From: Methylobacter sp. KS41
GTDB taxonomy: Bacteria; Pseudomonadota; Gammaproteobacteria; Methylococcales; Methylomonadaceae
NCBI GenBank assembly: GCA_002862125.1
Contig: PHSP01000003.1
Location: forward strand, 930,001 to 994,000
Direction of reading: 5' to 3'
Length of the DNA: 64,000 bases
Below are positions 56,852-64,000 of this stretch, piece by piece. The position numbers and the translations under genes were made by a program. Every line of letters begins with the position of its first letter. Within the stretch, counting starts at the first letter, position 1. The notes beneath the pieces are model-generated. The model did no database searches. It was not told the origin of the DNA and was given only the letters and a program-made list of their open reading frames with translations.

Positions 56852-57108
56852 TGGCTACCGAAGCATTTACTATTAGAGCTGAAACAGAAATCGTACATAA
56901 ACTGGACGACCTAGCTGGATCACTAGACAGATCGCGGAATTATTTAGTCAATCAAGCCATAAAGGAATATCTGGAAACTCACGCCTGGCAAGTTGAGAAA
57001 ATCACCCAAGGCATAGCCGCCGCTGATCGTGGTGAATTGGTTGCTCATGATGACGTCATGCGTGAAATGGAAGACTTGATCGAGCGCAAAGCCAAAGGTA
57101 ACGCGTGA
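56851..57108 (+). CDS. Ribbon-helix-helix antitoxin (ParD/CopG-like)
   Basis: 85 residues from ATG 56851, with GGAG eight bases upstream (GTG 56842 is the longer option). RHH pattern: EAFTIRAETEIVHKLDDLAG, then SRNYLVNQAIKEYLE, and a C-terminal toxin-binding tail (DVMREMEDLIERKAKGNA). Its TGA overlaps the toxin GTG. It should bind the operon promoter and the toxin. Confidence 0.88.
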   Translation: MATEAFTIRAETEIVHKLDDLAGSLDRSRNYLVNQAIKEYLETHAWQVEKITQGIAAADRGELVAHDDVMREMEDLIERKAKGNA

Positions 57109-57431
57109 AAATAGTCTGGACCGAACCGTCCCGACAAGATTTACGTGACATTTTTATATACATTTCCGAAGACAATACGAAAGCCGCTCGCGCTTTGCTT
57201 TCCAAAATTAAAGAACGAGCTATTCTACTTCAAGACAATCCGCTCATAGGACGAATTGGCCGCGTAGATGGAACGCGGGAATTAGTGATCACAGGAACCC
57301 GGTACATCTTGCCATATCGTGTAAAAGAAAATCAAATTCAGATTCTGGCTGTTTTTCATGGTGCAGACAATGGCCGGATAATTTTTAATTCGGCGCATAT
57401 AAATAATAAAAAACATGGAAATCATCGATAA
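57105..57431 (+). CDS. ParE/RelE-superfamily toxin
   Basis: 108 residues from GTG 57105. MKIVWTEPSRQDLRDIFIYI, NPLIGRIGRVDGTRELVI, RYILPYRVKENQIQILAVFHG: the typical RelE/ParE order. ParE members act on gyrase and RelE members on mRNA; which applies is not clear, but the RHH partner favours ParE. It overlaps the helicase gene by 17 bases. Confidence 0.88.
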   Translation: MKIVWTEPSRQDLRDIFIYISEDNTKAARALLSKIKERAILLQDNPLIGRIGRVDGTRELVITGTRYILPYRVKENQIQILAVFHGADNGRIIFNSAHINNKKHGNHR

Positions 57432-60400
57432 CATAAATCATCTGCTCGGGGATAATCTCAAACAGACGATAAAACCGGGTTCAAAGTTAAAGATCGCTGC
57501 ATCCTGCTTTTCAATTTATGCATTCGAGGCATTAAAGAAGGAACTGGAAAATATTGCTTCTCTTGAATTCATTTTTACCTCGCCAACCTTTGTGCCCAAT
57601 GAGGTCACGGACAAAATCAAAAAAGAACGCCGTGAATTTCATATTCCCAAAGCCGAACGTGAGCGTAGCTTTTATGGCAGTGACTTTGAAATCCAGCTCA
57701 AGAATAAACTGACACAACGGGCTATCGCCAAAGAATGCGCAGACTGGATGCGCCGCAAAGCCATTTTTCGCTCTAATCGCGGCAAAGCGCCTATGCAACA
57801 GTTTGCCTGCGTGCAAGGTAAAGAGTCTGATGCGGTTTACATGCCGTTGCATGGCTTTACCGCCGTTGATCTTGGCTATCAACATGGTGATGCGGTATCG
57901 AATATGGTCAACAAAATGGACGAGCCAACAATCACGCCAACGTACTTGAGTCTCTTCGATCAAATCTGGAATGATGCCGAGAAACTGGAAGATGTTACCT
58001 CACGCCTCTGTGACCATATTGCTTCGGTTTATCAGGAAAACTCGCCAGAACGCATCTATTTCCTGATGCTCTACAACATCTTTAATGAGTTTCTGGAAGA
58101 CCTAAACGAAGATGTACTGCCCAATGATCGCACCGGCTATCAGGATAGCCTGATTTGGCAAAAGCTCTTTAACTTTCAGAGAGACGCGGCTGCCGGCATT
58201 ATTAATAAACTGGAAACCTATAGCGGCTGTATTCTTGCCGACAGTGTAGGCTTGGGGAAAACCTTTACCGCGCTGGCGGTCGTTAAATATTACGAGCTGC
58301 GCAATCGTTCGGTCCTGGTGCTTTGCCCCAAAAAACTGGCTGACAACTGGTTAAACTATAACCGTAACCTTAAAACCAATATTTTTGCTAAAGACCGTTT
58401 CAATTACGACGTGCTTTGCCACACCGATCTGCAAAGAACCAGCAGCGAATCGTTTGGCACACCGCTCAACCGCATCAACTGGGGTAATTACGATCTGGTC
58501 GTCATCGATGAATCGCATAACTTCCGCAACAACGATGCTTTCAAAGACCGGGAAACGCGCTATCAAAAGTTGATGAATGCCGTTATCAAGGAAGGCGTTA
58601 AAACCAAAGTGCTGATGCTCTCGGCCACTCCAGTCAACAATCGCTTCAATGACTTGCGGAATCAACTCGCGCTTGCCTATGAAGGCAATCAAGAAATTCT
58701 TAGTAAAAAGCTACGCACAAATAAAAACATCGACGAGATTTTTCGTAGAGCGCAGGCTAGCTTTAATCTTTGGTCTAACTTGCCACCTGAACAGCGCACA
58801 GCCAAAGCCATTTTAGGCGCTTTGGACTTTGACTTTTTTGAGTTACTGGATAGCGTGACCATTGCCCGGTCGCGCAAACATATTGAGACCTTTTACGACA
58901 CGAAGGACATCGGCAAATTCCCCGAACGCCGTAAACCGCTGTCATTCCACAGTCCGCTTACGCACCGGACTGACGTGATTGGTTTTAACGAGATTTTTGC
59001 ACATCTTTCGATTTTAAAATTAGCTGTCTACGCGCCTATCAGCTACATTCTGCCCAGTCGGCTGGCTAAATATGAAGCGCTCTATGACACGGAAGTGGGT
59101 GGGGGTAAAAGCAAACTTAAACAGTCGGATCGTGAAAAAAGCCTACAGGCGTTAATGACAATCAACTTGCTCAAGCGCCTTGAAAGTTCTATTCAATCTT
59201 TCCGGTTAACCCTGCAAAAACTAAAAGACAAGCATCTCGGCACGCTCTTAAAAATCAGCGATTACAAGAAAACCGGCAAGGATATTCGCTTTGCAGACCT
59301 TGCCGCCGCCTACGAAAATGCCGAACCAGACGAAGACGATTTTCCTGAACCGGATGATGCAAAGATTGGCGGCAAGATTCAGATCAGTTTGTCCGACATG
59401 GATTTGCCATCGTGGGAACATGAATTAAAGGCCGATCTATTGGTCATTGACGCACTCCTAACCGAGATGCACAAAATCAAGTCTACTGAAGATGCCAAGC
59501 TCCAGCATCTTAAAGCCCAAATCGACAACAAGCTGGCTGTGCCCATTAATCCAGGCAACAAGAAGATTTTGATTTTCACGGCGTTCGCTGACACTGCCAA
59601 CTATCTGTATGAGCATATTGCTCCCAGTCTGCTGCAAAGTCATCAGTTGCATACAGGCAAAGTCACCGGCGGTGACAGCCCAAAATCTACACTCAAACAA
59701 AACTATGATTTCCAATCCCTGCTTACGCTCTTTTCGCCACTTTCAAAAGAAAAAGCCGCCATTTTGCCGAATGAGCCTAACGAAATTGATATTCTTATCG
59801 GCACGGATTGCATATCCGAAGGCCAAAACCTTCAGGATTGCGACTATCTGATCAATTACGATATACACTGGAATCCCGTGCGCATTATTCAGCGTTTCGG
59901 GCGTATTGACCGTATTGGCTCGCAGAATGCCAGCATCCAACTGGTCAATTACTGGCCGGATATTACCTTGGACGAATACATCAATCTTAAAGAGCGCGTT
60001 GAAAACCGCATGATGATTGCCGATGTCACCGCCACCGGTGATGACAACGTGTTAAGCGCACAATCCAACGATGTATCCTATCGCAAGGAGCAACTACGGC
60101 GCTTGCAGGAAGAAGTGATTGAAATGGAAGACCTTAAAACCGGCGTTTCCATTACCGATCTTGGCCTCAATGATTTTCGGATGGATTTGCTTAATTATGT
60201 AAAGACTAACGGTGATATGATCGGTATACCCAGTGGCATGCACGCTGTCGTGCCTGCCGCTCCAGAACGCGGCTTGTTGCCTGGCGTTATTTTTACCTTG
60301 CGCAACCTAAACCAGGGCGTCAACGTCAACCAACAAAACCACCTGCATCCATATTACCTGGTCTATATCAGCCAGGCCGGTGACGTGATTACCAACCACA

Positions 60401-60723
60401 CCGAAGTCAAACGCCTGCTCGACTTGGTTCGTAGTGCCTGCAAGGGCCAAAGCCAAACTATCGCCGATGTTTGCCGGTTGTTTAATCAGTCCACTGAAGA
60501 CGGGCGCAACATGCAGGCTTATTCTGATTTGCTCGGCAAGGCCATTCGCTCCATGATTGACGTGCAGGAAGATAAAGACCTCGACAGCCTGTTTAGCGGC
60601 GGTCGCACCACGGCGCTGATTAACACCATTGCCGGCCTGGATGACTTTGAGCTGATTACTTTTCTGGTTATTCAGGATAAGGATGAGGGAAAGGATGAAA
60701 GAGGAAGGATGAAGGCTGAATGA
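57415..60723 (+). CDS. SNF2/SF2 helicase with PLD-like N-terminus (defence-type)
   Basis: 1102 residues. The N-terminal 150 residues (KLKIAASCFSIYAFEALKKEL) look like a phospholipase-D-type fold without an obvious HKD pair. Helicase motifs: Walker A LADSVGLGKT (276-284), DESH box VVIDESHNFRN (365-368), LMLSATPVNN, then IGTDCISEGQNLQDCDYLINYDIHWNP and QRFGRIDRIGSQN. Such helicases accompany DUF4391 and type III-like methyltransferase genes in defence islands. The last residues (DKDEGKDERGRMKAE) come from a heptanucleotide repeat array, not the native C-terminus. ATGA overlap with the next gene. Confidence 0.88.
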   Translation: MEIIDNINHLLGDNLKQTIKPGSKLKIAASCFSIYAFEALKKELENIASLEFIFTSPTFVPNEVTDKIKKERREFHIPKAERERSFYGSDFEIQLKNKLTQRAIAKECADWMRRKAIFRSNRGKAPMQQFACVQGKESDAVYMPLHGFTAVDLGYQHGDAVSNMVNKMDEPTITPTYLSLFDQIWNDAEKLEDVTSRLCDHIASVYQENSPERIYFLMLYNIFNEFLEDLNEDVLPNDRTGYQDSLIWQKLFNFQRDAAAGIINKLETYSGCILADSVGLGKTFTALAVVKYYELRNRSVLVLCPKKLADNWLNYNRNLKTNIFAKDRFNYDVLCHTDLQRTSSESFGTPLNRINWGNYDLVVIDESHNFRNNDAFKDRETRYQKLMNAVIKEGVKTKVLMLSATPVNNRFNDLRNQLALAYEGNQEILSKKLRTNKNIDEIFRRAQASFNLWSNLPPEQRTAKAILGALDFDFFELLDSVTIARSRKHIETFYDTKDIGKFPERRKPLSFHSPLTHRTDVIGFNEIFAHLSILKLAVYAPISYILPSRLAKYEALYDTEVGGGKSKLKQSDREKSLQALMTINLLKRLESSIQSFRLTLQKLKDKHLGTLLKISDYKKTGKDIRFADLAAAYENAEPDEDDFPEPDDAKIGGKIQISLSDMDLPSWEHELKADLLVIDALLTEMHKIKSTEDAKLQHLKAQIDNKLAVPINPGNKKILIFTAFADTANYLYEHIAPSLLQSHQLHTGKVTGGDSPKSTLKQNYDFQSLLTLFSPLSKEKAAILPNEPNEIDILIGTDCISEGQNLQDCDYLINYDIHWNPVRIIQRFGRIDRIGSQNASIQLVNYWPDITLDEYINLKERVENRMMIADVTATGDDNVLSAQSNDVSYRKEQLRRLQEEVIEMEDLKTGVSITDLGLNDFRMDLLNYVKTNGDMIGIPSGMHAVVPAAPERGLLPGVIFTLRNLNQGVNVNQQNHLHPYYLVYISQAGDVITNHTEVKRLLDLVRSACKGQSQTIADVCRLFNQSTEDGRNMQAYSDLLGKAIRSMIDVQEDKDLDSLFSGGRTTALINTIAGLDDFELITFLVIQDKDEGKDERGRMKAE
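60679..60718 (+). repeat. Heptanucleotide array A (helicase tail)
   Basis: AAGGATG-type heptamers (AAGGATG, AAGGATG, AAAGAGG, AAGGATG, AAGGCTG) with one 5-base interruption. It encodes the final dozen residues of the helicase and abuts the four-helix-bundle start. Confidence 0.75.
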
Positions 60724-61118
60724 AAGATTTGCGAATCAGAACTAAGGAGTTCGCCCTGCGGGTTATACGTTTGTATTCATCGTTGCCTACAAGTGCCGAA
60801 GCGCAAGTGCTAGGCAAGCAACTACTGCGTTCTGGCACCTCTGTCGGTGCACATTATCGAGAAGCGATTCGTGCCCGGTCAAATGCTGAATTTATCAGCA
60901 AACTTGAAGGCGGCATGCAAGAGCTGGAAGAAAGCAGCTACTGGCTGGAGCTATTAGCCGAAGCACACATCTTTACGCCTGAAAAACTTACGCCGCTGAT
61001 GGCTGAAGCCGATGAACTCATGGCCATTCTGACGACATGCGTAAAAAAAGTTAAGGCGGAAGGCAGAAGAGTGAAAGATGAAGGTAGAAGGCTGAAGGAT
61101 GAAAGTTGCGCGCAATGA
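60720..61118 (+). CDS. Four-helix-bundle protein (S23 / 23S rRNA intervening-sequence type)
   Basis: 132 residues. LRIRTKEFALRVIRLYSSLP, then LGKQLLRSGTSVGAHYREAIRARS, then FISKLEGGMQELEESSYWLELLAEA, then ELMAILTTCVKKV: the four helices of the S23/IVS family (related to Avd proteins of diversity-generating retroelements). Biochemical function is not known. The C-terminal KAEGRRVKDEGRRLKDES is encoded by a heptamer array with a 7-residue period. Heptamer arrays lie on both sides, and the gene sits between two genes that normally adjoin. Confidence 0.88.
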   Translation: MKDLRIRTKEFALRVIRLYSSLPTSAEAQVLGKQLLRSGTSVGAHYREAIRARSNAEFISKLEGGMQELEESSYWLELLAEAHIFTPEKLTPLMAEADELMAILTTCVKKVKAEGRRVKDEGRRLKDESCAQ

Positions 61119-61148
61119 TTTCATCCTTCATCTTTCCTCCTTCAGCCT
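61053..61148 (+). repeat. Heptanucleotide palindrome B
   Basis: Eight purine-rich heptamers (AAGGCGG, AAGGCAG, AAGAGTG, AAAGATG, AAGGTAG, AAGGCTG, AAGGATG, AAAGTTG), a 12-base centre, then four complementary heptamers (TCATCCT, TCATCTT, TCCTCCT, TCAGCCT). It spans the stop of the four-helix-bundle gene and the start of the DUF4391 gene. Confidence 0.8.
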
Positions 61149-61774
61149 TATTTTCCAAGGTATTACCCAAGAATAAAATCTATGAGCACGCAAAGCCGAG
61201 TAGCGTCGTGCGTGAGCAATTTGTCACGCAGGTAGACAAGATTGTTTGGCAATACAAATTAGCGCCTGAAACGGTAAACTTGCCCGCAAAACCCAGTGTG
61301 CCGGAAATCCAGATTTTTTCAATCGTCCTAAAAACACCGGACCTCAGCGAGGATGTCTTGCGTTGTATTGACCAAGCCATTCCTTTCCCCATCATTTACC
61401 AGCTCACTTTTGAAGACCGCATTAAAGTTAAGGCAGCTTACAAACGCCCCAATGACGCCAACGCCAGTAAATGGGTGGTTGATAGTTACTTCGAGACCGG
61501 CTGGTTGCCCAATGACGCAGAACGCGCTGAACTGCCCGTTGCACTGGACTTGGACGGGCTTTATGAGCAAATGCTAAGACGGCTCCTGCCGCTGCCGGCG
61601 CGAGCAGGTGAAACCATCAAAGCCCAAGTGGAACGGCTGGGTTTACTTCGCGGTAAACAAAACGAATGCCGCAAAATGGAAGCCCGTTTACAAAAAGAAC
61701 AACAATTTAATCGCAAGGTGGAATTGAATGCACAATTGCGCCAACTGAAGCTTGAATTGGCAAAGCTCATGTAA
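61115..61774 (+). CDS. DUF4391-family protein
   Basis: 219 residues from ATG 61115 (TTG 61106 also open). VLPKNKIYEHAKPSSVVREQ, then VDKIVWQYKLAPETVNLPAK, then IPFPIIYQLTFEDRIKVKAAYKR, and a coiled C-terminus: DUF4391, a constant companion of PLD/SNF2 helicases and type III-like methyltransferases. Function is unknown. The first dozen residues (ISSFIFPPSALF) overlap the complementary arm of repeat B, so the native start may have been rebuilt. Confidence 0.85.
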   Translation: MISSFIFPPSALFSKVLPKNKIYEHAKPSSVVREQFVTQVDKIVWQYKLAPETVNLPAKPSVPEIQIFSIVLKTPDLSEDVLRCIDQAIPFPIIYQLTFEDRIKVKAAYKRPNDANASKWVVDSYFETGWLPNDAERAELPVALDLDGLYEQMLRRLLPLPARAGETIKAQVERLGLLRGKQNECRKMEARLQKEQQFNRKVELNAQLRQLKLELAKLM

Positions 61775-61835
61775 ACCAAGCTGATTTTGTGTAAAGTACA
61801 CGTAACGTCAATCAAAAACGGATAAGGGCAAAAAA

Positions 61836-62086
61836 ATGAACGCGGTCGAGTTTCAAGCGACCGTCCTAACGGCGTGATTACCTTACCCGGCAATCAACAA
61901 TCCTGGAACGGTAAAAAAATTAAAGTTATTCTATTAGATGAAGCTAGCCTCGATGCAACAGAAATAGCAGCCAAGGAATCAACCTCTGAAGCTGATTTTT
62001 TCAACTGTGCGGGGATATGGGAAAACCGCGACGACATCAATCAGGAATCCATACGCGCTAAGGCATGGCGGGATAATATACGGTGA
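61836..62086 (+). pseudogene. VapB-like antitoxin, frameshifted
   Basis: Begins MNAVEFQATV, then one base is missing near 61865 (GTCCTAACGGC where GTC CGT AAC GGC is expected). The correct frame goes on NGVITLPGNQQSWNGKKIKV and ends WRDNIR. Its TGA overlaps a GTG that starts a 13-residue PIN-domain stub. Confidence 0.7.
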
Positions 62087-62124
62087 TACTTTGCGATACC
62101 CATATCCTGATTGAATTTTATTAA
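62083..62124 (+). pseudogene. Truncated VapC (PIN) toxin start
   Basis: GTG start, then ILCDTHILIEFY and a stop. This is the first strand and first acidic residue of a PIN toxin, cut off after 13 codons. It is in GTGA overlap with the broken antitoxin, so both halves of the pair are dead. Confidence 0.65.
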
Positions 62125-62182
62125 GCCATCCTATCGAGCTGACGCGAAAAATCTTAAATACACCATAGACAAGGAAAAAAAC

Positions 62183-62398
62183 ATGATTACCAAAGAACAA
62201 CTCAAAGACGAAATTAATACGGTGGAAGATCCACAAACATTGGAATTGATTTATCAACTGCTGTTAAAAATAAAACAAGGTAACATCCCGCAAAAACTGA
62301 CACTGACAAACTGGTTGCTTGAAAATATGCAGGGCTTAGGCAATTTAAACTTACCCGATAGAAAAGAAACCGATAGAGAAATACCTTTCCAACCATGA
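62183..62398 (+). CDS. Antitoxin-like small protein upstream of VapC
   Basis: 71 residues from ATG 62183 (MITKEQLKDEINTVEDPQTL), with a purine-rich site upstream. It is helical, with ELIYQLLLKIKQ in the middle and a polar C-terminal tail (DRKETDREIPFQP) suited to toxin binding. Its TGA overlaps the vapC ATG, which is the main reason to call it an antitoxin. Confidence 0.7.
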   Translation: MITKEQLKDEINTVEDPQTLELIYQLLLKIKQGNIPQKLTLTNWLLENMQGLGNLNLPDRKETDREIPFQP

Positions 62399-62811
62399 AA
62401 GCGTATTTATTGGATACCAATGTTATCTCAGAAATAATGACAACTGAGCCAAACCAACGCGTCATTGATTTTTTGGCCCATTTAAAAGAGAGTTATTTAT
62501 CTGTCATTACGCTACATGAGTTGTACTATGGATTGCAGCTTTTGCCCGAAGGACAACGGCGCAACACAATAGCAAGTAAATTACAAAACCTGCTCACTCA
62601 CTATAACGATTACATCATGCCCATTAATCAGGCAATAGCACTTCAAGCCGCTGTATTACGCGCTGATGCCAAGCAACAAGGACGAATAGTTCATTTGGCG
62701 GATGCTTTAATTGCGAGCACGGCAAAAGTAAATAATTGGATAGTCGCCACCCGAAACACCAATGACTTTATAGATAGTGGGGTTGACATCATTAACCCTT
62801 GGACTATTTGA
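62395..62811 (+). CDS. VapC-type PIN-domain toxin
   Basis: 138 residues. Acidic PIN residues: YLLDTNVISEIM, SVITLHELYYGL, IVHLADALIASTAK and VATRNTNDFIDSGVDIINPW. Expected metal-dependent RNase on tRNA or mRNA, held by the upstream protein. Intact. Confidence 0.9.
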   Translation: MKAYLLDTNVISEIMTTEPNQRVIDFLAHLKESYLSVITLHELYYGLQLLPEGQRRNTIASKLQNLLTHYNDYIMPINQAIALQAAVLRADAKQQGRIVHLADALIASTAKVNNWIVATRNTNDFIDSGVDIINPWTI

Positions 62812-62974
62812 ACCCTGAAAATTGCCGCTTTTAGACCGCGCAACTTGCCATCTGCCAGTTACTCAACACACAAGCCTAGCCATGTCCGACAAACTCAAAC
62901 TACACAGCCCCGATTTTACGCAAGCCAACATCGCCAAACTGGCCGAACTGTTTCCCAACTGCGTGACAGAAATT

Positions 62975-63047
62975 AGGGATGAAGGTGGAAGGATGAAGGA
63001 TGAAAAAAAACCGGACGGTTCATCCTTCATCCCTCAGCCTTCATCCT
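62975..63047 (+). repeat. Heptanucleotide palindrome C
   Basis: Four heptamers (AGGGATG, AAGGTGG, AAGGATG, AAGGATG), a 17-base centre AAAAAAAACCGGACGGT, then TCATCCT, TCATCCC, TCAGCCT, TCATCCT. Translated in frame as RDEGGRMKDEKKPDG then SSFIPQPSS. Confidence 0.9.
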
Positions 63048-63240
63048 TGGATATAGGCTTTCGTGTCCTGAAAATCGACAGCTCCAACATGAAGGACGTT
63101 TACTACACGCCTGACGCGGTGCAACAAACCCACCTTTTTGACCAGATCGACAATATCCGCGAAGGCCGCACCGCTGAAGATTTGCTGTTCCAGGTGCTGC
63201 TGGATTGGGGCGTGGATTTGACGCTGCCCATCACTATGGA

Positions 63241-63356
63241 AAGGATGAAGGTTGAAGGAGGAAGGATGATGGAGGAAGTTGGTAAAGATGAATTAGGAAG
63301 GATGAAGGATGAAAAAAAACAGGACAATTCATCCCTCAGCCTTCATCCTTCATCCT
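63241..63356 (+). repeat. Heptanucleotide palindrome D
   Basis: About ten degenerate purine heptamers, a 17-base centre AAAAAAAACAGGACAAT (13 of 17 bases as in palindrome C), then TCATCCC, TCAGCCT, TCATCCT, TCATCCT. Translated in frame within the Mod C-terminal domain, between DLTLPI and VFFVDD. Confidence 0.9.
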
Positions 63357-63593
63357 TCAAAGAATACCAAGTTTTCTTTGTCGACGATAACGCCCTGGCC
63401 GCCTGTTTCGATGCGGATATTAACGAGGCTTTCGTCAAGGAACTAGCCGCCCGTCATCCGCTGCGGGTCGTGTTCCGCGATGCCGGATTTGCCAGCGATA
63501 GCGTGAAAATCAACATTGAGCAAATCTTTAAGTTGCTTTCGCCAAGCACTGAGATTAAAACTCTGTAAAAGTATTAGTAATTGGAGAGCCAAC

Positions 63594-63812
63594 ATGAATC
63601 CACAACAAACAAATACCGCGCATAGTCTTTACGCACTCTACGAAACGCTACCTAATGAGGTTCAGCAGGCTTTTCTTGTGGAATTGTTGCAAAAAAAACA
63701 TCAAGAGCTGGAAGACTTGGCGTTTGCTCTCGCCTGTAAGCAGGCTAAAGATGAAAATCAGTTTCTAAACGAACAAGAAACACAGGCATTTATACAAAGT
63801 TTGTCGCAATGA
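63594..63812 (+). CDS. Antitoxin-like small protein
   Basis: 72 residues from ATG 63594 (MNPQQTNTAHSLYALYETLP). Helical and acidic, ending ETQAFIQSLSQ. Start chosen by a GGAGAGCC site just upstream; a longer frame overlaps the Mod remnant. Its TGA overlaps the next ATG, as in the other toxin-antitoxin pairs here. Confidence 0.7.
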   Translation: MNPQQTNTAHSLYALYETLPNEVQQAFLVELLQKKHQELEDLAFALACKQAKDENQFLNEQETQAFIQSLSQ

Positions 63813-64000
63813 AAATTGAAATCAGCAAGCGTTTTGTAAAAGACACGCAAAAAATCACCGACAAACGGATCTTGGCAAAAATCCAGCGGGTTTTGCTTGA
63901 AGCCAGTCAAATTGAAAGCCTGACAAACTTGAGCGATTTAGAAGAAATGTCCGGTTTTCCTAACTTTTATCGAATAAAATTTGATTACCGTTACCGCATC
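63809..64000 (+). CDS. RelE-superfamily toxin (3' partial)
   Basis: The first 64 codons before the window ends: MKIEISKRFVKDTQKITDKR, then ILAKIQRVLLEA, then MSGFPNFYRIKFDYRYRI. The order of helix pair then FYRIKFDYRYRI strand fits RelE/HigB-type toxins. Coupled to the upstream gene by ATGA. Confidence 0.8.
   Translation, partial: MKIEISKRFVKDTQKITDKRILAKIQRVLLEASQIESLTNLSDLEEMSGFPNFYRIKFDYRYRI

Larger units (their letters stand above)
62882..63568 (+). pseudogene. Type III DNA methyltransferase (Mod) with the catalytic core deleted
   Basis: The 228-codon frame joins only the two ends of a Mod protein: the N-terminal SDKLKLHSPDFTQANIAKLA and ELFPNCVTEI, then DIGFRVLKIDSSNMKDVYYT, EDLLFQVLLDWGVDLTLPI, VFFVDDNALAACFDADINEAF and VFRDAGFASDSVKINIEQIF. 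The SAM-binding and DPPY catalytic regions (roughly 400-500 residues) are absent. Heptamer palindrome C lies exactly at the junction, and palindrome D interrupts the C-terminal domain. The frame is open but the product cannot methylate. Confidence 0.85.

Noticed and set aside
57415-57600. Active HKD phospholipase-D nuclease motif in the helicase N-terminus
   Set aside because: The fold-like pattern is there but no H-x-K-x4-D sequence was seen, so nuclease activity is not claimed.
60679-63356. Heptamer arrays as a CRISPR array
   Set aside because: Units are 7 bases, contiguous and without unique spacers, and they form palindromes.

Overview
The window reads as chromosome from a gammaproteobacterial (type I, Methylococcales-like) methanotroph. 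The evidence is a pair of tetrahydromethanopterin (H4MPT)-linked genes at the left edge, a formaldehyde-activating enzyme paralogue, a PQQ-dehydrogenase-associated ABC transporter cluster, a SCO/di-haem peroxidase fusion, and housekeeping genes in gammaproteobacterial order (suhB/trmJ/iscR, hisBHAFIE-tatABC, tesA/ybbA/ybbP). No taxonomic marker such as rRNA is present, so the genus is not claimed.

Layout. 1-6133: H4MPT genes, a membrane-anchored lytic transglycosylase, a DUF433/DUF5615 toxin-antitoxin pair, a secreted HbpS-like protein and a Fae paralogue. 6134-15855: cell-envelope and accessory genes (unknown secreted protein, MepA endopeptidase, type IV pilin), a REP/RAYT patch with one intact and one broken REP-associated transposase, a secreted phosphodiesterase, a diguanylate cyclase and a transposase scrap. 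15935-30905: pssA, leuA, uracil-DNA glycosylase, rimI, suhB, trmJ, an abbreviated isc cluster, secA, and the SCO-peroxidase fusion. 31478-36414: a compact his operon running into tatABC. 36722-50976: GlcG-like protein, tesA, ybbAP, a glycine-zipper lipoprotein, trmN6, an orphan batD, a VIT-family transporter, a MOSC protein, the four-gene PQQ-associated ABC cluster and an anchored SH3-like protein.

Two tRNA genes (Gly-GCC, Cys-GCA) at 51033-51234 mark the border of an accessory island that runs to the right edge. Its tyrosine integrase, directly downstream of tRNA-Cys, is wrecked by frameshifts, a nonsense codon and two near-identical 2109-bp IS1634-type insertion sequences in opposite orientation, each with a 4-bp target duplication. 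Beyond it lie a ParD/ParE pair, a large PLD/SNF2-type helicase, a four-helix-bundle (S23/IVS-type) protein, a DUF4391 protein, a dead and a live VapBC-type pair, a type III DNA methyltransferase that has lost its catalytic core, and a second RelE-like pair cut by the edge.

The most unusual signal is in this island. Degenerate heptanucleotide arrays (AAGGATG-like), in two cases closed into palindromes around a shared 17-nt centre, sit inside coding sequence and keep the frame open. They form the tail of the helicase, flank the four-helix-bundle gene, lie exactly at the junction of the methyltransferase deletion, and interrupt its C-terminal domain. I propose a palindromic, translated repeat family, possibly linked to the four-helix-bundle gene as REPs are linked to RAYTs. 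All functional statements are from reading motifs; no database search was run.
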